A DNA stretch of 58,805 nt, from positions 1-58,805 of the forward strand of contig JAGQPF010000185.1 of the NCBI GenBank assembly GCA_020426845.1, in the 5' to 3' direction. Source of the DNA: Planctomycetales bacterium (lineage in GTDB: Bacteria > Planctomycetota > Planctomycetia > Pirellulales > Pirellulaceae). The notes beneath the pieces are model-generated. The model was not told the DNA's origin and searched no databases. It saw nothing but the letters and a program-made list of their open reading frames with translations. Shown here piece by piece: positions 17,012-25,347 of this stretch (positions are counted from its first letter, which is position 1; each line of letters starts with the position of its first letter). The translations under genes were made by a program, and so were the position numbers.

Positions 17012-18308
17012 GCCCCACTCCCGTCTCGATCGAGCGGGTGGAGCGGGGCGTCTCCCGCGGAGCTTGCCAAGACGGAGTCACTCCAAAGGCAGCGCAGACC
17101 CGCAGGGCGCTCGTTACACCATCTTCATGAAACCCATTCCCCCAGTAGGCCCCGCAGAACGACGATCGATGTTTTCGGATTAGCTCTGCATGCCGACGCT
17201 GCATGCGGGCACGACGGGTTGTGAATATCGGATGACTATATTTGAACGTCCCAAGCCGGAGAGCTGGATCAATTCGCTCATCATCGTTCAGTGTCACGCA
17301 ATAGGTTTCTGCGGCGTCGATCCGTTGGAGAATGTTCATGTTGTAAGTCACGCTCGGTCGGGATTCGTTCTTGCGAACGCGGTAGTTCCAACTGGACCAC
17401 GTGCTTCGCCGATGTGGCAGCAGACGAGTGTCAGTGTGCAGGACGGCGGAGTTCTTCCCGTAGGGAAACTCGCTGAGCACCTCTTGTTCCGTAGTGGTAG
17501 GAGCTGCCAACATCTGCAACGACTGATCGGCGTGGGAGGCAAAAATGACTTCGTCGTACGGCTCTGTGATGCCGCGTGAGGTGACCTCGACGAACTCCTC
17601 GTGGCGTGTGACGCGACTCACCGGACTGTTCAAACGAATGTTTCCGCGAAACGGCTGAGTCAGCTGGTCCACGTAACATCGTGAGCCGCCCTGCACCACG
17701 TGCCATACAGGGCGATTCGCAAGGCTGAGCAGTCCATGATTTTTGTAGAACTCGATAATGAAGCGAATCGGAAACTGCCGAAACGTCGCCGTCGGACAGG
17801 ACCAGATGGCTGCCCCCATCGGCAGCAGGTAGAGCTCGGCGAAGGCCTTGGAGTAGCGTTTGGCGGTCAGATACTCGTCGATGGTCGTCTCCTCAGCCAG
17901 CTCGGCATAATCCCGCAACGCGCGCTGATTGAATCGGTAAATGTCGAGCAGCATGCGATAGTGAGAGGGCCGAAAGAAGTTTCGCTTTTGAGCAAAAAGC
18001 GAGCCGAGACTGCTGCCGCTGTACTCGACTCCGGAGTTTTCGCAGCTGACGCTGAAACCCATAGTGGTCGGCTGCGAAGCGACGCCCAGCTCCGCCAGCA
18101 GCGAAATAAAGTTCGGGTAGGTCCAATCGTTGAAGACGATGAACCCTGTGTCGATCGCCAGACGCCGACCCTGCGACTCCACGTCGACAGTGTGAGTGTG
18201 TCCGCCGATATAGTCATTGGCCTCGTAGAGCACGACGTTGTGCTCGCGATGCAGCAAGTGTGCGCAGGTCAACCCCGAGATGCCCGTGCCAATGATTGCA
18301 ATTCTCAT
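17001..18308 (-). CDS. FAD-dependent amine-oxidase-like oxidoreductase
   Basis: A 435-residue flavoprotein. The N-terminus MRIAIIGTGISGLTCAHLL is a Rossmann dinucleotide-binding motif, followed by the acidic VLYEANDYIGGHTHTVDV that binds the ribose and contacts FAD. The rest fits the NAD(P)-binding Rossmann-like/protoporphyrinogen-oxidase-like fold found next to DUF1365 and Cfa in many bacteria. A desaturase or oxidase acting on methylated or cyclopropanated acyl chains is the likely role by context. ATG at 18308 is chosen (ATG at 18311 is equivalent); a GTG at 18362 would abut the photolyase-like stop. The C-terminal 11 nt overlap DUF1365. Confidence 0.87.
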   Translation of the reverse strand: MRIAIIGTGISGLTCAHLLHREHNVVLYEANDYIGGHTHTVDVESQGRRLAIDTGFIVFNDWTYPNFISLLAELGVASQPTTMGFSVSCENSGVEYSGSSLGSLFAQKRNFFRPSHYRMLLDIYRFNQRALRDYAELAEETTIDEYLTAKRYSKAFAELYLLPMGAAIWSCPTATFRQFPIRFIIEFYKNHGLLSLANRPVWHVVQGGSRCYVDQLTQPFRGNIRLNSPVSRVTRHEEFVEVTSRGITEPYDEVIFASHADQSLQMLAAPTTTEQEVLSEFPYGKNSAVLHTDTRLLPHRRSTWSSWNYRVRKNESRPSVTYNMNILQRIDAAETYCVTLNDDERIDPALRLGTFKYSHPIFTTRRARMQRRHAELIRKHRSSFCGAYWGNGFHEDGVTSALRVCAAFGVTPSWQAPRETPRSTRSIETGVGHGN

Positions 18309-18362
18309 CATGTCCTTCCCGGCCAGCCGCATTCTCGATGATTCCAGGTTGAGGGCTGCCAC

Positions 18363-19829
18363 TCACCCGTGCAACTTTGCCACGTAATCCTCCGCCACTC
18401 GAAGGTGGTGCGTCAGCTTGGCGCCGAGCCGATTCCTCATGGAGGCCATCACGGCCAGGCGTGGATTGCCGGCGAAAAAATCCAAGTGTCGATCGACAAA
18501 CCGCCAGAAGAGGGCGTCCCAAATGTCGCACCAGGGTCCCTTGCTGAAGTCGCTCATCTTGCGCACATAGCTCGATCCGCTGAGGTAAGGTTTGGTTGTC
18601 ATCAATCCGCCATCAGCGTGCTGGCTCATGCCGTAGACATTCGGCACCATGACCCAGTCGTAGGCGTCGATAAACATCTCCATGAACCAGCGGTAGACAG
18701 AATCGGGATGCACTTCGCACAGCAGAAGGAAGTTCCCGAGAATCATCAGCCGCTCGATGTGATGACAGTATCCCGTGCGCAACACTTTGCTGATGACGTG
18801 GTCGACAGGCTCGATTCCGGTGCTTGCCTGGTAGAACGCAGACGGCACTTCGTGGGTAAATTCCCAGAAGTTTTGGCTACGTTGTCGCCGGCCATGAGTC
18901 AGATACACGAGGCGGACGAACTCTCGCCAGCCGACGACTTGTCGCACGAAACCCTCAAGGGAGTTGAGGGGCACGTGATCGGCCTGAGCCAACACTGCGT
19001 CGATCACCTGTTGCGGAGAGAGCAGGCCAATGTTCAGCATCGGTGTCAATGCCGAGTGGAACAGGACCTCATGTTTCTCGCTGATGGCATCTTCATAATC
19101 GCCGAAGGACGCAAGTCGTTCGCGAACGAACTCTGCAAGCCAATCTGCGGCGCCCTCGTGGTCGGTGGGGTAGTGGAACGCGTCATCCGATCCGATGGCG
19201 TCCGGGAGATTGTCATGCACATACTGACGTGCTTGTTGCACAGTTTCCGTCGCTGCGACGCTGGGCGCTGCGGGCACGCGAACGCGCTTAGGCAGTTTCT
19301 TCCTGTTCTCGGGGTCGAAACTCCATTTGCCTCCGACCGGCTTGCCATCCTCTTGCAGCAGAATTCCGAGCCGATTTCGCTGGGCGACATAGAATTGGGT
19401 GAAAAATAGCTTTCGTTTCCCTGCGGCAAAGCCATCGATCTCCGAGATCGGAGTGAGGAAATGTGGATCTTGGAGCACCGTGCCCGTGATGCCCTGTTCG
19501 GCGAGGGCACTGGAAAGTCGAGCCGAGAGCCAGTCGTCGCATGGGTCGACGTACTGTACAGAGCTCATTCCCCGTCGTTTCAACACTCCAGCGATATCGG
19601 CTGTTCGCGTCACCTGGTCGGATGCAATGTAATGGACCTGAAGGTTTCGCTGCCTGAGTCGTTCGGCGAACCGCATCATCGCAGCGCGGTGCAGGATCAA
19701 CTTTTGCCGGTGATAGCGATACTGGGTAAACAGCAGCGGTTCCTCGACCAGCACAGCCTGAGAAACCCCGTTCAGGGCTGGGTGCTCGGCGAATAGCTGA
19801 TGCGGGTAGATCAGGGCTGCTTGTGTCAT
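18363..19829 (-). CDS. Photolyase/cryptochrome-related protein lacking the usual Fe-S cysteines
   Basis: A 488-residue member of the deoxyribodipyrimidine photolyase-related (FeS-BCP/PhrB-like) group. N-terminal LIYPHQLF antenna-domain start, central VGWREFVRLVY, then TGYCHHIERLMILGNF and WVMVPNVYGMSQHADGG, which line the FAD pocket. In PhrB-type enzymes the segment after the conserved MSD holds the CxxC...C cysteines of a [4Fe-4S] cluster; here it is shortened to SDFSKGPWCDIWDALFW with a single cysteine, so the cluster is probably absent. Expected role is light-dependent (6-4) photoproduct repair or blue-light sensing. First gene of the six-gene lipid/photoprotection cluster. ATG at 19829. 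Confidence 0.85.
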   Translation of the reverse strand: MTQAALIYPHQLFAEHPALNGVSQAVLVEEPLLFTQYRYHRQKLILHRAAMMRFAERLRQRNLQVHYIASDQVTRTADIAGVLKRRGMSSVQYVDPCDDWLSARLSSALAEQGITGTVLQDPHFLTPISEIDGFAAGKRKLFFTQFYVAQRNRLGILLQEDGKPVGGKWSFDPENRKKLPKRVRVPAAPSVAATETVQQARQYVHDNLPDAIGSDDAFHYPTDHEGAADWLAEFVRERLASFGDYEDAISEKHEVLFHSALTPMLNIGLLSPQQVIDAVLAQADHVPLNSLEGFVRQVVGWREFVRLVYLTHGRRQRSQNFWEFTHEVPSAFYQASTGIEPVDHVISKVLRTGYCHHIERLMILGNFLLLCEVHPDSVYRWFMEMFIDAYDWVMVPNVYGMSQHADGGLMTTKPYLSGSSYVRKMSDFSKGPWCDIWDALFWRFVDRHLDFFAGNPRLAVMASMRNRLGAKLTHHLRVAEDYVAKLHG

Positions 19830-20328
19830 GGCTGACGATGTGGAGTCGACACTGCGCGCCTCGGCATGCAGCGACAGCGCATATTCTTTGGCAGCGCCAA
19901 ATGTCGTTCCGACATGGCATGCTCCCTAAGCTGTTGGTGGTGTGAATCCGGCGAACGTCTCCCGTGAACCTCCGAAGCGTTCCCACATCGACCGTTGCAG
20001 AAACCGGCGTTTAACGCACAAACTCGGAGATTTTCAAGAATCGGGGAGGCACTGAGTCCAGGGACTGCGTCGCCAAGCTGCTCCATTTAGCATCGAGCTT
20101 GCGCGCATTGCCAACACGCGAATGAACCCTGTGTCCGGCTGAGTGCCGCGCTGTTGTCACACCTGCCCTCACTTCTTTTGGGGCAATGCATCTAGGGCGG
20201 ATAAGCTGCTGGCATTGACCTGTTGCCCTGGAATTCAGGGAGCGGCTGCGCAATCTCGGATGCTTCGCCATGCGGGATGGCTCGCAGAGCAGGGCGAAAC
20301 AGAGCTAGTGAGAATTAGACAGCGCAAC
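19830..20328. other. Gene-free region between photolyase-like gene and RAYT
   Basis: About 500 bp between the divergent photolyase-like and RAYT genes. It must contain the promoter of the minus-strand lipid cluster. The RAYT frame is open upstream of its ATG to about 20143 but that part encodes an unconvincing peptide. I searched for an ECF sigma (GGAAC-N16-CGTT type) promoter; the best pair near 19950-19985 has too long a spacer. No tRNA, no long inverted repeat and no copy of the dispersed repeats was seen. Confidence 0.5.
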
Positions 20329-21012
20329 ATGACAATTTCCGTTTTCAACAAACCGCCCCCTCCCGTATTCCGGGGACTCGATCCCGGCCGCTCGGTTCGC
20401 CTCTATCATCGCCATCTCCCGCACTGGCGGCAGGACGGAGCAACGTACGCCGTTACGTTCCGTCAGGCGGACTCTATCCCGCAAGACCAGCTTCGAGCGC
20501 TCAAACGCTGGCGAACAATTTGGGAAAGGAGCCATCCGGCGCCTCGAACTGAAACGGAATGGAAGCAATTCGCGCAAGAGATTACAAGCCGGACGGAACG
20601 CTGGATGGACGAAGGATTGGGATCGTGTCTATTTCGGGACGTGCGATTTTCCAGGATGTTGTTTGATTCATTGCTGCACTTCCAGAACGCACGTCACATC
20701 ACAAACTGTTTCGTCGTGATGCCCAACCACGTCCATGTGGTCATTCGGCCAATCAATGGCTTCGAACTGGAGGACTGCCTCCAGCGGATAAAACAATACG
20801 TGTCCTTGCAGGTCAACAGGGCAACTGGACGTGGAGGCCCCCTTTGGGAAGAAGAGTCATACGACCGAATCGTGCGCGATGAGGAGCATCTCTGGAACGT
20901 GGTTCAGTACATCGGTCGAAATCCCAAGAAGGCAGGGATCCCGTCCGATCAATGGGTAAGATGGATCCACCCGGATTGGCAGGCCGTTGGCTGGGACTTT
21001 GTGGATGGGTAA
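20329..21012 (+). CDS. REP-associated tyrosine transposase (RAYT, Y1/HUH family)
   Basis: A 227-residue single-strand DNA transposase of the TnpA-REP family. It has the histidine-hydrophobe-histidine metal site in MPNHVHVVI, the catalytic tyrosine helix RIKQYVSLQVNR, and the C-terminal signature ESYDRIVRDEEHLWNVVQYI-GRNP typical of this family. RAYTs cleave and rejoin at REP palindromes rather than moving a standard insertion sequence. Consistent with this, a perfect 19-nt palindrome begins 6 nt after the stop codon and recurs three more times within 190 nt. ATG at 20329 is chosen because the family N-terminus begins close to it; the frame stays open upstream. The gene looks intact. Confidence 0.9.
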   Translation: MTISVFNKPPPPVFRGLDPGRSVRLYHRHLPHWRQDGATYAVTFRQADSIPQDQLRALKRWRTIWERSHPAPRTETEWKQFAQEITSRTERWMDEGLGSCLFRDVRFSRMLFDSLLHFQNARHITNCFVVMPNHVHVVIRPINGFELEDCLQRIKQYVSLQVNRATGRGGPLWEEESYDRIVRDEEHLWNVVQYIGRNPKKAGIPSDQWVRWIHPDWQAVGWDFVDG

Positions 21013-21017
21013 CGCTG

Positions 21018-21200
21018 GACGGACTGGAAGTCCGTCCTACATGCCCCGCGTACGACGGACTTCCAGTCCGTCGGCTAGGTACGACGGACTTCCAGTCCGT
21101 CGCCGACAATGCTGTTGAAGGAATCTATCGAAAAACGTTCGGGCAACCGATTCGTGGGCCCGTGGTCTCGTCTCGATCCTCGACGGACTGGAAGTCCGTC
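21018..21200. repeat. REP-like palindrome cluster (four GACGGACTGGAAGTCCGTC units)
   Basis: Four perfect copies of the 19-nt palindrome GACGGACT-GGA-AGTCCGTC: 21018-21036, 21054-21072, 21083-21101 and 21182-21200. The first and last are in one orientation of the 3-nt loop (GGA), the middle two in the other (TCC). Units are flanked by TAC/GTAC. The cluster begins directly after the RAYT stop and is the natural candidate substrate of that enzyme. The 435-bp gene-free stretch 21013-21447 contains this cluster and the tRNA; nothing else is recognised. Confidence 0.93.
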
Positions 21201-21224
21201 GTACGGTTCCCTAGAGTCGCGAGG

Positions 21225-21298
21225 CACCCCCGACAGGACTCGAACCTGTGACCTGCGCTTTAGGAAAGCGCTGCTCTATCCAACTGAGCTACGAGGGC
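21225..21298 (-). tRNA. tRNA-Arg (anticodon CCU)
   Basis: Minus-strand 74-nt cloverleaf. Acceptor stem GCCCTCG pairs with CGGGGGT (two G-U pairs), D arm GCTCAGTTGGATAGAGC, anticodon stem GCGCT/AGCGC around loop TTCCTAA giving anticodon CCU, and T arm ACAGG-TTCGAGT-CCTGT. Discriminator is G73; CCA is not encoded (the genome continues CCTCG). It decodes AGG. It lies just beyond the REP-like cluster; the last palindrome ends 25 nt from the tRNA 3' end. Confidence 0.95.
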
Positions 21299-21438
21299 AA
21301 ATGGTGAAAAAATAGCGTACCATAAGGTAGAGGCTGTCTACGAGACGGCATCTCGCGCGACGTGGCGGATTCTCGCCGGCGGCCTGTTCCCGGGTTGGAA
21401 TCGGGCCCGAATCGGGCCACGAGACGCACTCTGTCGAC

Positions 21439-23544
21439 GTGAGCAACATGATGAGCGCCTGGACCACCGTTGAAGGTGCGCCGTTTCCGCTGGGGACCAC
21501 CTGGATTCCCGAAGAACGCGCCTACAATTTCGCTCTCTACTCCAAGCACGCCCATCGCGTCAGCCTGCAGTTCTATCTACACACGGACCTGATCCATCCG
21601 GTGTATGAGTTCAGCTTCAATCCGCTGGCCAATAAGTCCGGGCCGATCTGGCACTGCCGCTTGACGCTTGACGAGCTCGATGGGTCGGAGCTGTATGCTT
21701 ATCGGATTGACGGGCCGCCGGCGGGACCCGGCTACACCTGGCACACGTTTGACCCCGAGAAGCTGCTGCTGGACCCGTATGCCCGGGACATCTACTTTCC
21801 GCCGACGTTTGACCGCCACGCGGCGCTGCGTCCCGGCTCGAACGTGGGCAAGGCGCCGTTGGCCGTGCTCCGCAACACGCAGTGCCCGTTCACATGGGAG
21901 CATGACGACCCCGCTCCGCTGCCCCGCCCCGCTCCTCCGCACCATCCGATTCGGCACACCCACGACCTGGTGATCTACGAGATGCACGTCCGCGGCTTCA
22001 CCCGCCGCGACAACTCGGGCGTGAGCGACGAAAAACGCGGCACGTTCGCGGGCGTGGTCGAGAAGATCCCCTATCTGAAGCAGCTTGGCGTCACCGCAGT
22101 CGAGCTGATGCCGATCTTTCAGTTCGACCCACAGGAGGGCAACTATTGGGGCTATATGCCGATCAACTTCTTCTCGCCTCATGAGGATTACTCGGTCAGC
22201 CTGCACGAATGCCTGCCGGAGTTCGAGTTCCGTGACATGGTCAAGTCACTTCACGCCGCCGGCATCGAGGTGATCCTCGATGTGGTTTACAACCACACGG
22301 GCGAAGGCAATGAGCACGGCCCGACGTACAGCTTCAAGGGCATCGACAACACCACCTACTACATGGTGTCGGGCGAGGCTCAGCAACCGTACTCCAACTT
22401 CTCGGGCACGGGCAACACACTGCACACCGTCAATCGGGCCGTCCGCCAGCTGATTATCGACAGCCTGCGCTACTGGGCGCGGGAAATGGGCGTCGACGGG
22501 TTCCGTTTCGATCTCGCCAGCATCTTCTCCCGAGACAGTGACGGCTCGATTCGCACGGGCGACCCGCCGATCTTCGGCCAGATCGCGGCCGACCCCGAGC
22601 TCGCCAACGTGCGGCTGATCGCCGAGCCCTGGGACGCCGGGGGACTTTACCAGCTCGGGCGACGCTTTCCCGGCGTGCAGTGGATGCAGTGGAACGGCAG
22701 TTACCGCGATGTGATCCAACGCTATGTGCGCGGCGACGCGGGCATGGTCTCGGAGCTGATGTCGAGGCTCTACGGCAGCGCCGACCTGTTCCCCGACGAC
22801 CGGCTTCACGCCATGCGGCCGTTCCAGAGCGTGAACTATGTTTCGTCGCATGATGGCTTCTCGCTCTACGACCTCGTGTCCTACAACCACAAACGCAACT
22901 GGGCCAATGGGCACGACAATCTGGATGGGCACGACGACTTCAGCTGGAACTGCGGCTGGGAGGGCGATGCCGGCGCCCCTGACGAAGTGCTGGCGACGCG
23001 GCAACAGCAGGTGAAGAACTGCTTCTGTCTGCTGATGCTCTCCAACGGCACGCCGATGTTTCGCATGGGCGACGAGTTCCTGCAAACGCAGCAAGGGAAC
23101 AACAACCCGTTCAACCAAGACAACGAGACCACGTGGCTCGATTGGGAGCAGCTGTCGCGACATGGCGACGCGTTCCGCTTCTTTGCCGAAATGATCGCGT
23201 TTCGCAAGCGTCACCCGTCGATTTCGCGCAGCCGCTTCTGGCGCGAGGACGTCAAATGGCACGGCGTGGATTACTCGCCCGACCTGACCTACGACTCCCA
23301 TAGCCTGGCACTTTGTCTCCACGGCGAGTCGCAGCAGGACACGGACATCTATGTGATGAGCAACGCCTGGTGGCACGAGCTCCGCTTCGGAATCCACGAG
23401 GGCCAGCCCGGTGAGTGGCGGCGTGTCGTGGATACTTCGCTCTCGAGCCCGCGCGACATTGTGGACGAATCCACCGCCACGCCACTGAACACGGCTTACT
23501 ACGTCGTCGCGCCTCGCTCGACGGTCGTGCTCACGCGTTCCTGA
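21439..23544 (+). CDS. glgX: Glycogen debranching enzyme, GlgX/isoamylase type (GH13)
   Basis: A 701-residue GH13 enzyme that hydrolyses alpha-1,6 branch linkages in glycogen or limit dextrins. An N-terminal CBM48-like domain (GAPFPLGTTW, NFALYSKHAHRVSLQFY) precedes the TIM barrel. Catalytic residues, numbered from GTG at 21439, are nucleophile D358 (GFRFDLAS), acid/base E396 (LIAEPWDAGG) and transition-state Asp D472 (SSHDGFSLYDLV). The conserved VVYNHTGEGN is present. GTG at 21439, ATG at 21448 and ATG at 21451 are all feasible starts. The 3' end overlaps the convergent membrane gene by 14 nt. No other glycogen genes are in the window. Confidence 0.93.
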   Translation: MSNMMSAWTTVEGAPFPLGTTWIPEERAYNFALYSKHAHRVSLQFYLHTDLIHPVYEFSFNPLANKSGPIWHCRLTLDELDGSELYAYRIDGPPAGPGYTWHTFDPEKLLLDPYARDIYFPPTFDRHAALRPGSNVGKAPLAVLRNTQCPFTWEHDDPAPLPRPAPPHHPIRHTHDLVIYEMHVRGFTRRDNSGVSDEKRGTFAGVVEKIPYLKQLGVTAVELMPIFQFDPQEGNYWGYMPINFFSPHEDYSVSLHECLPEFEFRDMVKSLHAAGIEVILDVVYNHTGEGNEHGPTYSFKGIDNTTYYMVSGEAQQPYSNFSGTGNTLHTVNRAVRQLIIDSLRYWAREMGVDGFRFDLASIFSRDSDGSIRTGDPPIFGQIAADPELANVRLIAEPWDAGGLYQLGRRFPGVQWMQWNGSYRDVIQRYVRGDAGMVSELMSRLYGSADLFPDDRLHAMRPFQSVNYVSSHDGFSLYDLVSYNHKRNWANGHDNLDGHDDFSWNCGWEGDAGAPDEVLATRQQQVKNCFCLLMLSNGTPMFRMGDEFLQTQQGNNNPFNQDNETTWLDWEQLSRHGDAFRFFAEMIAFRKRHPSISRSRFWREDVKWHGVDYSPDLTYDSHSLALCLHGESQQDTDIYVMSNAWWHELRFGIHEGQPGEWRRVVDTSLSSPRDIVDESTATPLNTAYYVVAPRSTVVLTRS

Positions 23545-24490
23545 CGAACTCGGGGGACGCTTGCGATTCAATGTGCGGCTGCCGGACGCGCCAGCGCCAG
23601 CCCAGCCATCGCCAACTGCCCAGCGCCAGCCCGGTGACAAGAAATTGGCACAGGTTGAGCACCCAAAAGAAGTCGGTGCTGTGTCCCCAAATGACCGTTT
23701 CGACAAGGGTCACCAGCGCTACCCAGCCAAGACTGGCCAGCAACCACGGAAAAAGGCGCCGCCGGACAAACATAATGATTATCAACGGTTGAATGGCGAT
23801 GGTGTTGGCGGCGATCAACGTGATTCCCGCGTGAACGTCCTCCACGGAGAAGCGAATCGCCCCGCCCCATTCCGTTTGGGCGACGGCAGACACAAATCCC
23901 CGCCCGACAGCGAGAATTACGGCGACAATCGATGTCCAAATAAGCAAATGCCGCACGCCATACTGCAGGTCGGCGTTCTCGAACTGCGACGCTGCCGGCG
24001 ATGACCGGTGCTCGTCGATTTCGGGCGCAAGCAGGACGTCCGCTTGCTCAACCGCGTCGTTGGAGGCAGATGTTGCCACCGTGCCGGGAATTCTTGCCAA
24101 GTCGGGCGGCAAAAACTGCAGCCGCATGCGGCGGCGCAGCGCCTGAAGCAACAACAAATGAAATAGCCACTGGGCAACCAAAGCGCCGCCGATCACGATC
24201 GCTACAGAAGCCCCCGGCCCTTCTAAGGCAAGTCCCGCGGCGCCAATGACGCCAAACCCAAGCAACGCGGTGCCGATAATCATGCGCGCGACGAACTCCA
24301 TCGGCGCCATCGCAATCAGCAACGCCGCCATGGCGCCTTGTGCATAAGTAACGCCAATAATCAAAGCCGCCAATTCATCGCCAGCGTGCCGTATCGTAGG
24401 CGCCAGCAGGTCGACCAGCAACAGCAGAACCACGATGACACAACTCGGCCCAACTCGGGGCCACGACGAATATCGACCGGTCATCAGCAT
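23531..24490 (-). CDS. Hypothetical multi-pass membrane protein, paralogue A
   Basis: A 319-residue protein with about eight hydrophobic segments, four before and four after a hydrophilic loop at about residues 130-175. Not recognised as a named family. Shares layout and local sequence with its upstream neighbour: (Y/F)G(V/I)RHLL at the loop end, VLNLCQF-LVTGLALGSW and the terminal RWLGWRWR. The two are therefore tandem duplicates. It is the last gene of the six-gene coupled operon and its start overlaps the paralogue's stop by 7 nt. It overlaps the convergent glgX end by 14 nt. No catalytic motif is seen. Confidence 0.75.
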   Translation of the reverse strand: MLMTGRYSSWPRVGPSCVIVVLLLLVDLLAPTIRHAGDELAALIIGVTYAQGAMAALLIAMAPMEFVARMIIGTALLGFGVIGAAGLALEGPGASVAIVIGGALVAQWLFHLLLLQALRRRMRLQFLPPDLARIPGTVATSASNDAVEQADVLLAPEIDEHRSSPAASQFENADLQYGVRHLLIWTSIVAVILAVGRGFVSAVAQTEWGGAIRFSVEDVHAGITLIAANTIAIQPLIIIMFVRRRLFPWLLASLGWVALVTLVETVIWGHSTDFFWVLNLCQFLVTGLALGSWRWLGWRWRVRQPHIESQASPEFVRNA

Positions 24491-25347
24491 TGTTCTTCCG
24501 ACGCTTGGGGCAATTTAGGCGAAGCAGGAGACGGCTCTCGCACTGGACGCCAGCGCCAACCGAGAAATCGCAGTGTGTTCAAAGTCAAAATGGTTGCGAA
24601 GAACTGCGCCCAGTTCAAGACCCATATTTCCTCGTGATAGGCTTCGTCCAAGACCAGAAACTCAAGTTGGGTACCCAGCCACAACCAGGCTGCGCTGGCC
24701 AACAACCAGAGAAGCAGGTGTCGATTGACGAACATCGCGAACATCGTAGGGAGAATGCCCAGGGTGTTGCCAATCAACATGGCTTGGGCCAGCTCCCAGT
24801 GTGAGGAGTCAAATTGGTTTGGGTCTATCTCCAGTGTTGCCAAGCCGGGAATCGCTCGACGCGCCGTCGCCGCAACAACGGCCATGGCCATTGTTATCAT
24901 CAGCATGTGCCGAATCCCAAAGCTCCCATCGTTCGACGGACTGTGACTCCTTTCCAAAATCAACGTCGTCATGGGCTGCAATTGGAATCGCCTTCGCACA
25001 GAAGCCAAGATCGCGACACATGCGCACCACTGAAACAAAGTGGACACTGCAATGACCAGCCCATTCTCACGATCTGCGGACAAACCGAAGCCTAACGTCC
25101 CCATGACACCGACGCCGAAGATTGACGCGGCGGCAATGCCACGTATTGAGCTCGGGATCGGGGCCACTGTGAGCAAGACCGCGGAGATCACGGGCTGAGT
25201 GAACAACGCGCCAAGCACGGACAATGCCACGTCATTGTCGGTTCGATCCGGAAGATACGCCGCGGTCACGTCGAGCAGCAAGTACAACACGGCAACGAAT
25301 ATGCAGGGACCCAGCCTGCCTAGATCGTGGGGCCCGGCGCGCGTCAT
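24484..25347 (-). CDS. Hypothetical multi-pass membrane protein, paralogue B
   Basis: A 287-residue membrane protein with about eight hydrophobic segments around a short central loop, paralogous to the next gene (FGIRHMLMITMAM; VLNWAQFFATILTLNTLRFLGWRWR at the C-terminus). Function not recognised. ATG at 25347 (MTRAGPHD) is chosen because it overlaps the stop of the upstream gene as ATGA, the coupling seen throughout this operon; a longer frame to 25398 would add 17 residues overlapping the upstream gene by 55 nt. It may form a homo- or hetero-oligomeric membrane component with paralogue A (inference). Confidence 0.75.
   Translation of the reverse strand: MTRAGPHDLGRLGPCIFVAVLYLLLDVTAAYLPDRTDNDVALSVLGALFTQPVISAVLLTVAPIPSSIRGIAAASIFGVGVMGTLGFGLSADRENGLVIAVSTLFQWCACVAILASVRRRFQLQPMTTLILERSHSPSNDGSFGIRHMLMITMAMAVVAATARRAIPGLATLEIDPNQFDSSHWELAQAMLIGNTLGILPTMFAMFVNRHLLLWLLASAAWLWLGTQLEFLVLDEAYHEEIWVLNWAQFFATILTLNTLRFLGWRWRPVREPSPASPKLPQASEEQC

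Noticed and set aside
19940..19990. ECF sigma-type promoter (GGAAC...CGTT) upstream of the photolyase cluster
   Set aside because: Spacer between the two boxes is about 21 nt rather than about 16, so the match is not credible.
22246..23706. A 486-codon frame antisense to glgX
   Set aside because: Covered by a GH13 enzyme with all catalytic residues on the other strand; the antisense protein has no recognisable feature.
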